Source: Enterobacter mori LMG 25706 (GTDB taxonomy: Bacteria; Pseudomonadota; Gammaproteobacteria; Enterobacterales; Enterobacteriaceae). From it: a stretch of 63,070 bases of DNA. The translations under genes and the position numbers were made by a program. This document shows positions 44,221-51,816 of the stretch, one piece after another; the stretch's first letter is position 1, and every line of letters starts with the position of its first letter. The DNA is taken from NCBI RefSeq assembly GCF_000211415.1, contig NZ_GL890776.1, positions 317,744 to 380,813 of the forward strand. Reading direction: 5' to 3'. Under the pieces are notes generated by a model that saw only the letters and a program-made list of their open reading frames with translations, searched no databases and had not been told where the DNA came from.

Positions 44221-44741
44221 AAACCCTGCTGATGTTAATCTGTCTGACCCTTACCGTACCGGTCGCGAACGCCGCTGACTGGCTAAGCTGGCGCAAAGTA
44301 GGCAGCGCCACGCTCACCTGGGGGCCCTTCACCGTCTACACCTCGCAACTGCTGACGCCCGATGGACGCTACACCGGCGAAAACAGGGATCAGGCGCTGG
44401 TCATTACCTATGCGCGCGACATCGACCGTAAGGATCTGGTTGAAGCGACGCGCGATCAGTGGCAGGCGCAGGGAATTTTGCAGCAGGAGCCGCTGAGCGA
44501 AGCATGGCTTCGCAGGCTGGAATCGCTCTGGCCAGACGTCAAGGCAGGCGCGCAGTTGGCGTTTGTGCTTAAAAATCAGCAGGGACAGTTCTGGTACCGC
44601 GCGCCTGACGCGCAGACAGGTTTCACTCCATTGGGGCCAGCGCAGCCAGCGGCGTTCAGTACGCGCTTTCTGGCCATATGGCTCGATCCCCGCACGCAAT
44701 ACCCTGAACTGCGTCAGCAGTTAATCGGAGGCCAAAAATGA
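44217..44741 (+). CDS. exported chalcone-isomerase-like protein of the lipid operon
   Basis: A 174-residue protein with a signal peptide ending at ANAAD. The domain resembles the chalcone-isomerase-like fold (VGSATLTWGPFTVYTSQLLTP, LDPRTQYPELRQQLIGG). Such proteins bind fatty acids or lipids rather than acting as true chalcone isomerases. It is periplasmic by prediction. The ATG at 44217 sits in an ATGA overlap with DUF2878. Confidence 0.8.
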   Translation: MKTLLMLICLTLTVPVANAADWLSWRKVGSATLTWGPFTVYTSQLLTPDGRYTGENRDQALVITYARDIDRKDLVEATRDQWQAQGILQQEPLSEAWLRRLESLWPDVKAGAQLAFVLKNQQGQFWYRAPDAQTGFTPLGPAQPAAFSTRFLAIWLDPRTQYPELRQQLIGGQK

Positions 44742-45271
44742 AACATTTCCTGACCCTGGCGCTGGCGCTCACGATGCTGCTGGCAGGCTGCAGCACGGAG
44801 GTGACCGAGTATCGCCAGCAGCAGCCACGGCTTGATATCTTCCATTACTTCCAGGGCAAAACCGAAGCGTGGGGCATGGTGCAGGATCGCAGCGGCAAGC
44901 AGATCCGCCGTTTCCACGTTGAGATCGCCGGGGATGTGATTGGCGATACGCTGACGCTCAACGAACACTTTGTTTACGACGATGGTGAAAAACAGCAGCG
45001 CGTCTGGCACATCCGCCGCGTGGGGAACGATCGCTACGAGGGAACGGCGGGGGATATTGAAGGGGTTGCCTCGGGGCAGGCCGCAGGCAACGCCTTTAAC
45101 TGGCATTACAGCATGAACGTAAAGGCCAACGGCAAAACCTGGCTGCTGCATTTCGACGACTGGATGTACCTGCAGGATGAGACCCATCTGTTCAATAAAA
45201 CCGAGATGAAGAAATTTGGCGTCACCGTCGCCACGGTGACGCTGTTCTTTACCCGTAAGGCCTCGGTTTAG
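44738..45271 (+). CDS. DUF3833 lipoprotein, last gene of the lipid operon
   Basis: A 177-residue lipoprotein with the signal ALTMLLAGCSTEVTEY; the lipidated residue is the cysteine in AGC. The body (IFHYFQGKTEAWGMVQDRSG, then TWLLHFDDWMYLQDETHLFNKTEM) fits DUF3833. Probably anchored in the periplasmic face of a membrane. Its stop overlaps the converging YdcZ gene by four bases. Confidence 0.85.
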   Translation: MKHFLTLALALTMLLAGCSTEVTEYRQQQPRLDIFHYFQGKTEAWGMVQDRSGKQIRRFHVEIAGDVIGDTLTLNEHFVYDDGEKQQRVWHIRRVGNDRYEGTAGDIEGVASGQAAGNAFNWHYSMNVKANGKTWLLHFDDWMYLQDETHLFNKTEMKKFGVTVATVTLFFTRKASV

Positions 45272-45726
45272 TCGCGGATGCTGCCGGTTTTGCTGCTGGA
45301 GTAGATGAAGTACAGGGCAATCCCCAGGCAAACTACCGCGCCCAGGCGGCTCAGCGAAAACGGAATGGCGGGATTGCCCAGCCAGCCAAAGTTATCAATC
45401 AGCATACTCATGGTGAGCTGGCCGAAGATCACCGCTACCGTGGCGACGGCGGTGCCGATCCGCTGTACGGCGAGCACCATTATCACGATATAGGGCACGC
45501 CAAACATCGCGCCGAGGAGCTGCCATTTTGGCACGTCCAGCAGCGTGACCGCCTGCTTAGGCTCAAAGAAGAAAATGAGCAGGGCGGTCACCAGCGCGCC
45601 GACGGAAAACGTCAGAAACGCGCTTTTAAATACGCCCACGCTGCCGCCGAGCTGCCCGTTGATCGCGGCCTGAATGCTCAGCGTCGCGCCGCCGCAGACG
45701 GCCAGTAAAATCATCATCAGTGTCAT
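45268..45726 (-). CDS. YdcZ-type (DUF606) small membrane transporter, second of a pair
   Basis: A 152-residue inner-membrane protein with about five helices, beginning MMILLAVCGGATLSIQAAINGQLG, the hallmark of the YdcZ/DUF606 branch of drug/metabolite exporters. The start at 45726 follows the AGGGGT that ends the first gene, so the two are coupled. Paired DUF606 genes probably form a heterodimeric transporter. Substrate unknown. Confidence 0.85.
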   Translation of the reverse strand: MTLMMILLAVCGGATLSIQAAINGQLGGSVGVFKSAFLTFSVGALVTALLIFFFEPKQAVTLLDVPKWQLLGAMFGVPYIVIMVLAVQRIGTAVATVAVIFGQLTMSMLIDNFGWLGNPAIPFSLSRLGAVVCLGIALYFIYSSSKTGSIRD

Positions 45727-45730
45727 ACGT

Positions 45731-46165
45731 TTACCCCTGAGCCACCAGAACCAGTGCGGCAATAATAAAAACCAGCGCCACGATGCGTTTCGCGTTTATC
45801 TTCCTGTGTGGCGTACCCAGCAGACCAAAGTGATCGATGATCAGGCTCTTAAACACCTGACCGGCCAGAATACCAATCATGGTCATCGCGATGCCGATAG
45901 CGGGTGTTGCAACGGTCAGAATGACCACGTACACGGGGCCGAGCACTCCGCCAAGCAGTTGCCAGGACGGCTGTGTAAAAAATGACGGGCTGTTGCGCGG
46001 GCTGAAAAACAGCATCAGCAGAAACGTCAGCGCGGCACCCACGCCGAAGATGCTGAACGTGGCCCACAAATCACCCACTTCGCCGCCTAGCGGTCCCAGC
46101 AGTCCCGCCTCTACGGACAGCCCCATCCCGCCAGCAATCACCAGGAAAATTAAAATAAGTTGCAT
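45731..46165 (-). CDS. YdcZ-type (DUF606) small membrane transporter, first of a pair
   Basis: A 144-residue homologue of the following gene with the same helical pattern (ILIFLVIAGGMGLSVEAGLLG). Stop TAA lies inside the ribosome site of its partner. It diverges from a LysR gene, the likely regulator. Confidence 0.84.
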   Translation of the reverse strand: MQLILIFLVIAGGMGLSVEAGLLGPLGGEVGDLWATFSIFGVGAALTFLLMLFFSPRNSPSFFTQPSWQLLGGVLGPVYVVILTVATPAIGIAMTMIGILAGQVFKSLIIDHFGLLGTPHRKINAKRIVALVFIIAALVLVAQG

Positions 46166-46231
46166 AGCTCACTCTCTTGTTGTCCAGGCGACGAAGAATA
46201 CGGGGTATCAGCAGTGAGAAAAATGCCATAA

Positions 46232-46255
46232 TGCAGGAAACACCATTGCAGGAAA
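46232..46255 (+). promoter_or_regulatory. direct repeat TGCAGGAAA in the LysR-ydcZ spacer
   Basis: TGCAGGAAA occurs at 46232 and again at 46247, with six bases between, just before the LysR start. The second copy also supplies its ribosome site. This may be a LysR contact site or simply a tandem duplication. Confidence 0.35.
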
Positions 46256-46262
46256 TGCACTA

Positions 46263-47195
46263 ATGATCGATGCCGGAAACATCAGCATTCGCGCGCTGCT
46301 GATCTTTATCGCGGTTTATGAATCGCAGAATTTCTCCGTGGTTGCGCGGCGGGAAGGGATCTCCGCCTCGCAGGTTTCACGCGTGATCCACCAGCTTGAG
46401 GACGCGCTCGGCCAGCAGCTTTTTTATCGCAATACGCGGGCCGTGATCCCGACGGAAAGCGGGCATCTCTTTATCCGCTACGCCCGGGCGATGGCAGGAA
46501 GTCTTGACGAGGCGCGCCGGGAGCTGGATGAGCGATCCATCGAGCCAACTGGGCTCATTCGCATCAACTGCCCGGTATTTTTTGGACAGCGGCACGTAGC
46601 CCCTGGCCTGGCGGGGCTGTCGGCGCGCTACCCCCGGCTCAATCTTGATTTGACCCTCACCGACGATTTTATCGATCCTCACCGGGACGCCGCCGACGTG
46701 TTGTTCCGCATCGGCACGCTGACGGACTCTTCATTTCACGCGCGGGTGCTCGGGCAGCAGCTGTATCATCTGGCGGCATCGCCGTCCTATTTGCAAAAGC
46801 ACGGCGTGCCTGAGAAGCCGGAGGATTTTGCGCATCACAGCTGCCTTGTCTATCGCGGATCATCCGGGCCTAACCGCTGGCTCATTCGCCGTCCAAATGC
46901 GGCGTGGATTCACTATCCCGTTGCGCCGCTGATGACCTCCAACAACGCTGAAACGCTGCTGATTGCCGCGCTGGGCGGAATGGGGATCGTGCTGTTCCCC
47001 GACTGGCTGGTGAGCGAAAGGCTAAACAGCGGCGAGCTGGTGTCACTTCTGCAGGATCATGAATGTTCGATCAACACCGAGCCGCAAACCATTGCGGCGA
47101 TCTACCCGAACGCGCGTCATCCGCCCCTTAACGTCAGGGCGGTGATTGATTATTACGTAGAGCGGTTCCGCACGCCGCCGTACTGGCAAAGATGA
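46263..47195 (+). CDS. LysR-family regulator (DmlR-like subgroup)
   Basis: A 310-residue regulator with the N-terminal helix-turn-helix FSVVARREGISASQVSRVIHQLEDALG and a standard effector domain. It diverges from the DUF606 pair across 97 bases and is probably their activator or repressor. Its second half (RDAADVLFRIGTLTDSSFHARVLG) is like the CrgA/DmlR subgroup. The inducer is unknown. Confidence 0.88.
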   Translation: MIDAGNISIRALLIFIAVYESQNFSVVARREGISASQVSRVIHQLEDALGQQLFYRNTRAVIPTESGHLFIRYARAMAGSLDEARRELDERSIEPTGLIRINCPVFFGQRHVAPGLAGLSARYPRLNLDLTLTDDFIDPHRDAADVLFRIGTLTDSSFHARVLGQQLYHLAASPSYLQKHGVPEKPEDFAHHSCLVYRGSSGPNRWLIRRPNAAWIHYPVAPLMTSNNAETLLIAALGGMGIVLFPDWLVSERLNSGELVSLLQDHECSINTEPQTIAAIYPNARHPPLNVRAVIDYYVERFRTPPYWQR

Positions 47196-47263
47196 ACCCG
47201 AGATTGCGCGACCTGGCTGCTATCCCGTACTGTAGAGAAAACGTAAAAGGATAATCCGGGCCT

Positions 47264-48208
47264 ATGCATCTTGATTTTCGCCAACTGCGCAACTTCGTCG
47301 CGCTGGTTGAATACGGCAGTTTTAATCGCGCGGCAGAGGCGGTGTGCCTCTCGCAGTCGGCTTTTAGCCGCAGCATTCAGGCGCTGGAGCAGAGCGTCGG
47401 ACATCCCTTATTTGACCGGCAAAGCAAGCTGGCCACCCTGACGCTGCATGGCCAAACGCTGCTGCCCTACGCCCGACGGTTTCAGGAGCTGAACGTTGAG
47501 CTTAGCAGCCAGATGCGCGAAGCGGAGGAGGCGCAGACCGGCGAAGTGACGTTCGGCTGCGGTCCGGCCCCGGCTGCCCGCCTGATCCCCGCCGCGGTGG
47601 GAGCGTTTCATCGCAGCATGCCGCAGGCGAAGGTACGCTTTCAGATCGATAACTGGTTTACGCTGCATCAGGCGCTGACCACACAGCATTATCCGTTTGT
47701 CGTGGCCGATAGCTGGCAGGCGGAGCTGGATCCCCAGCTGCGGGTGCAGCCGCTCAGCCCGCAGCGCTGCTTCTTTATCTGCCATGCCGACCACCCGCTG
47801 GCGCAGCAGGGCACCGTATCCGTGCAGGCGCTGTTGCGTTACCCCTTTGCGGCCCCCTATTTACCGCCGGGCGTACGCAAGGTGCTGGCTACCCTCAGCC
47901 AGCAGCAGGATTTTACCCCCGCGATCCAGTGCGATCACGTCTATGCGCTGCTCTCAACGCTCGCCTATACCCACGCGATAAGCTTCGCCAGCGAGGATGG
48001 CTTTGCGCTGTGCCAGCACAGCCACCGGCTGGTGAAGCTGGAGATAAGCGACCTGCCGGAAGAGTGGCGGCTGATGCAGACCCGGTTTGCCATTATTTCT
48101 CCGGTCCATGCTACCCAGCCGCCGCTGGTGGAAAAGATGATTGAGACGATCCTCCATGCCGACCGCCAACATCAGATTCAGCTGCTGGCGCAGGAGGAGG
48201 GGAGTTAA
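47264..48208 (+). CDS. LysR-family regulator next to the sulfonate-type ABC system
   Basis: A 314-residue regulator opening HLDFRQLRNFVALVEYGSFNRAAEAVCLSQSAFSRSIQALE. The effector domain follows. Its TAA overlaps the stop of the converging binding-protein gene: the four bases TTAA serve both strands. It probably controls the ABC/arylsulfotransferase genes, but it is separated from their divergent promoter by the binding-protein gene. Confidence 0.86.
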   Translation: MHLDFRQLRNFVALVEYGSFNRAAEAVCLSQSAFSRSIQALEQSVGHPLFDRQSKLATLTLHGQTLLPYARRFQELNVELSSQMREAEEAQTGEVTFGCGPAPAARLIPAAVGAFHRSMPQAKVRFQIDNWFTLHQALTTQHYPFVVADSWQAELDPQLRVQPLSPQRCFFICHADHPLAQQGTVSVQALLRYPFAAPYLPPGVRKVLATLSQQQDFTPAIQCDHVYALLSTLAYTHAISFASEDGFALCQHSHRLVKLEISDLPEEWRLMQTRFAIISPVHATQPPLVEKMIETILHADRQHQIQLLAQEEGS

Positions 48209-49263
48209 AGCGGCTGCCCCTCAGGCGAGTACTGCGGCCAGTGGCTTTCCAGCTTTTGCGCCTTGAGGGCCTGCTCGACGAAGGAGCCGTCAACCCACTC
48301 TTTGGCACTAAAGGCGCTGCGGATCAGGCGGCCCGAATACGCCTGTTCAACGCTGTTGGTAAAGCTGTCGGTCAGGAAAGGATCGATGCGCGGTGAGGTG
48401 GTGAAGTTAAGATCCTGCGGCTGCAGTTCCTTCAGGAACAGCGCCCTGGGGATTTGGCTTTGCTGTGCCATTTCTGCCGACCAGGCTTCACGGTTGTTCG
48501 GATCGCTGATTTCTGCCGCGTTCTTCACCAGCACGTCGATAATCTGCTGCGTCGCCTGCGGCCAGGCGTCAATAAAGGTTTGTGTCCCCAGGAACCCCGA
48601 CTGCGTGGTGTTCTGACGACCGGAATCGCCGCTCTTTACCACCACGTCGATCTTATCGCCCCGCAACGCCAGTAGAGACACGCCGCCCCAGACGGCATCC
48701 ACGCGGCCCGCCGCCAGCGCCGCTTTTCCGGCATTCCAGTCGAGATTAATGACCTGCAGGTTTCTTTCTGTGAGCCCGGCGGTTTGCAGGGCGCGGTCGA
48801 ACGCCAGCTGGTCCGCCGTACCGCGATAGACCGCGACCCGTTTACCCTTTAAATCCGCCAGGGTTTTAATGCCCGAGGCGTGGGTGACCGCCAGGTAAGA
48901 CTCCGACCCGCGGCTGCCCAGCAGCAGGCGCGTGGGAAGGCCGTTCGCTTTGCCGATGATGGCTGCCAGATCGCCAAGCTAGCCAAAATCGAGCTGTTGG
49001 TTAGCCAGCGCTTCATTCACCGCCGGACCCGCGCCCTTAAAGAACTGCCACTGGATTTCTACGCCCTGAGGTTTGAACACGGCCTCAAGCTGGTGGCGGA
49101 TGTACGCCATGCCGACCGGGCCTTCAATAAAGGGCTTACTGCCCGCACTTTGATCCGGCACGCCGATGCGAATGGCGTGCAGCGCTTCGGCGCTGGCGTT
49201 CCCCATCAGGGCGAAGGCGGCCACCAGTGGCAGCAGAGCGCGACTAATAAATGCTTTCATCAT
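48205..49263 (-). pseudogene. sulfonate/nitrate-type ABC substrate-binding protein with in-frame amber codon
   Basis: A signal peptide (LPLVAAFALMGNASAEA) is followed by about 330 residues typical of SsuA/TauA binding proteins (IRIGVPDQSAG, GTADQLAFDRALQTAGL, WGGVSLLALRGDK). The frame is interrupted once, at 48979-48981, by TAG in the segment DFG-stop-LGDLA. Relatives have an aromatic residue (usually Tyr or Trp) here, and one base change explains the stop. Both sides stay in the same frame and keep family-like sequence, so this is a recent mutation, an error or a suppressed codon. Without suppression the product ends after 94 residues and the transporter loses its receptor. It diverges from the permease gene. 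Confidence 0.85.
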
Positions 49264-49484
49264 AACAAGTTACTCCGAGGTTTTTTTCTCACCCTAATGA
49301 GCCGCCCGGCCCGCTGTTAAATGCTTTTATTAGCAAAGAACAGGTGAAAATGAGCTAAATCAGCGCCAGCGAGTCCGGCAGGCTGAAATGCATTTGTTGC
49401 ATCGGGATTATTCGCGTAACGCAATGACGAAGTGGAACGGGGCGAGGTTTTATAGCGGCATGACGGGTTTAAACGTGAAGCACT

Positions 49485-51053
49485 ATGTCGCAGATAATTT
49501 TAAAAACGGGCTCATCCGGAAGGCAGAAAGTACGACTTAACGGCTGGCCGTGGATATTGCCCGCGCTACTGCTGCTGCTGTGGTCCATCGCCGTAGAGCG
49601 CCACTGGATGCCGGAACAAATTTTACCCGCGCCTTCGGTGGTCGCCGACACGGCGCTCTCGCTCCTGGCCGGAGACCTTCTCTCCCAGTGGGCATTTAGC
49701 CTGCGGCATCTGCTGCTGGGCCTGCTGGCAGGCGCGTTCGCCGGCACGCTGTTAGGCGCGCTGTTCGGCCTAGTTCCCGGTGTGGCGCGTCGCGTGGAGC
49801 CGCTGTTTTACGCGCTGGCGCAAATCCCGACCCTGGGGTGGATCCCGCTGTTTATGGTGCTGTTCGGGATCGATAACGGCCTGAAGCTGGCGGTTATCAT
49901 CAAAACCACCATCGTGCCGATGACGATCAACACGCAGCAGGCGGTAACCAGCGTGCCCCATACCCTGAGCGAGGCCGCCAGGGTGATGAATTTTTCCCGC
50001 TGGCAGCGTCTTCGCTGGCTGGTGATCCCCGCGAGCCTGCCGGGCTGGTTCACCGGCCTGCGGCTGGCGCTCTCTCAGGCATGGGTGTCGCTGATCGTTG
50101 TTGAACTGCTCGCCTCGTCGGAGGGCATTGGCTACCTGATGGTCTGGGGGCGTCAGCTTTTTCAGCTGGATATCGTTTTCGTCACCATTGCGGTGGTGGG
50201 CTTCAGCGGCATGCTGATGGAGTGGGCGGCGAATCGGGCCTTTTCCCGACTGGTGTTCTGGCCCCAGCCCGCCGTCGGGCGTCTTGCCTGGAAACCGCAG
50301 GCCAGCTGGCAGGCGCTGCAGCTGCCGATCCTGCTGCTGGCGCTGTGGCAGCTGGCTAGCCGATGGGGATGGATTGACGGGGCGCTGTTCTCTTCGCCGC
50401 TGGCGGTCGCCGGGCGCTTTATGCAGGGCGCGGCAAGCGGGGAGCTGGCGACGGCGATGCTGGCAAGCCTCGGGCGCGCCTTTGCGGGCGGGGCGGCGGG
50501 TATTGCCGGTGGCCTGCTCTGCGGATTACTGCTGGCGCTGCGGCCTCGCGCCGGGCAGATCGTGACGCCATCGCTCAACGTGCTGCGCCATATTGCCCTT
50601 TTTGCGTGGCTACCGCTGCTGACCGCGTGGGTGGGCAACGATAACGTCGGTAAAATCGTCTTTATCGCCCTGGCCTCGTTCTTTCCGATGTTCTTTAGCA
50701 CCCTTCAGGCCGTGCTGCAGCGTAACCCGCAGCTGGACGAAGTGGCGCGCGTGCTGCGTTTAGGCGGCCTGACGCGCCTGCGGATGCTGATCCTTCCCGG
50801 CGCGGCGCCCGGTATTTTCGCCGGGCTGCGGCTGGCGATGATCTACGCCTGGCTTGGCAACATTGGCGCGGAATACTTCATGTCCTCGGGCGCCGGGATC
50901 GGCAGCCTGATGATTAACGCCCAGCAACTGCTGGATATGCCCACCATTCTCTGCGGCATGGTGCTGGTCGGTCTCACCGGCGCAGCGCTGGATAAAGCCG
51001 GACGTTTACTGGAACTTCGCGCCACCCGCTGGCGCCAACAGGAGCCATCATGA
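49485..51053 (+). CDS. fused double-domain ABC permease, sulfonate/nitrate type
   Basis: A 522-residue permease containing two complete BPD-type halves. Each has its EAA loop: EAARVMNFSRWQRLRWLVIP in the first half and EVARVLRLGGLTRLRMLILP in the second. Ordinary SsuC/TauC proteins have one half (~260 residues) and dimerise; here the dimer is made by one chain. A hydrophilic linker near residue 265-280 (VFWPQPAVGRLAWKPQ) joins them. It overlaps the ATPase start by four bases, so the two are coupled. The likely substrate is an organosulfur compound, inferred from neighbours. Confidence 0.9.
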   Translation: MSQIILKTGSSGRQKVRLNGWPWILPALLLLLWSIAVERHWMPEQILPAPSVVADTALSLLAGDLLSQWAFSLRHLLLGLLAGAFAGTLLGALFGLVPGVARRVEPLFYALAQIPTLGWIPLFMVLFGIDNGLKLAVIIKTTIVPMTINTQQAVTSVPHTLSEAARVMNFSRWQRLRWLVIPASLPGWFTGLRLALSQAWVSLIVVELLASSEGIGYLMVWGRQLFQLDIVFVTIAVVGFSGMLMEWAANRAFSRLVFWPQPAVGRLAWKPQASWQALQLPILLLALWQLASRWGWIDGALFSSPLAVAGRFMQGAASGELATAMLASLGRAFAGGAAGIAGGLLCGLLLALRPRAGQIVTPSLNVLRHIALFAWLPLLTAWVGNDNVGKIVFIALASFFPMFFSTLQAVLQRNPQLDEVARVLRLGGLTRLRMLILPGAAPGIFAGLRLAMIYAWLGNIGAEYFMSSGAGIGSLMINAQQLLDMPTILCGMVLVGLTGAALDKAGRLLELRATRWRQQEPS

Positions 51054-51793
51054 CCGCTCAAACTCTGGTCTCATTTCAACATGTGCGTAAAACCTGGCAG
51101 CAGGTCACGGCGCTGCAAAATTTTAGTCTCGACATCGCTGCCGGTGAACTGGTGGTGCTGGTGGGCAGCAGCGGCTGCGGTAAGTCGACGCTTCTGCGCA
51201 TGCTGGTCGGCCTTGAAGAGGCGACGCAGGGGGAAATCCGCATCAGCGGCGAGCGGGTCACCGGCGTGGGCAAAGAGCGCGGCATCGTGTTCCAGGAACC
51301 CCGGCTGTTCCCCTGGCTGAGTGTGATCGACAACGTCATGCTGGGGCTGGCGGATGAAAAACTGAGCCGTGCCGCCAAATGCCAGCGCGCGCGGGAGATG
51401 CTGGCGCGGGTGCAGCTCACCGAGTTCGAGGGCGCGCTACCCGCGCAGCTTTCCGGCGGGATGGCCCAGCGCGTCGCCATTGCTCGCGGCCTGGTTGCCC
51501 GCCCACAAATTCTGATGCCGGACGAGCCGTTCGGCGCGCTCGACGCCCTGACGCGGCACACCCTGCAGCAGGCGCTTTTGCAGATTCACAGAAGCGAGGG
51601 AACCACCACGCTGCTGGTGACCCATGACGTCGAAGAGGCGGTCGCCCTGGCCGACCGTGTCGTGGTGCTTTCCCCACGTCCCGGCCGCATACGCGAAGTG
51701 GTGAGCCTTACGCTGCCGCACCCGCGACAGCGTGACGACGCCGCGTTTGCCGACGCCTGCCGCCATATTCGCACTCTTATTACCTCTGCCTGA
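51050..51793 (+). CDS. ABC transporter ATP-binding protein, sulfonate/nitrate type
   Basis: A 247-residue ATPase with Walker A VGSSGCGKST, signature LSGGMAQRVAIARGL and the H-loop LLVTHDVEEA. The Walker B strand reads ILMPDEPFGALD, with proline where relatives have leucine before the Asp-Glu. This could weaken the ATP site; one base change (CTG to CCG) would explain it. It couples with the permease upstream, and its stop touches the next open frame. Confidence 0.9.
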   Translation: MTAQTLVSFQHVRKTWQQVTALQNFSLDIAAGELVVLVGSSGCGKSTLLRMLVGLEEATQGEIRISGERVTGVGKERGIVFQEPRLFPWLSVIDNVMLGLADEKLSRAAKCQRAREMLARVQLTEFEGALPAQLSGGMAQRVAIARGLVARPQILMPDEPFGALDALTRHTLQQALLQIHRSEGTTTLLVTHDVEEAVALADRVVVLSPRPGRIREVVSLTLPHPRQRDDAAFADACRHIRTLITSA

Positions 51794-51816
51794 TGACCTT
51801 CACTAAGGAGCAATAC

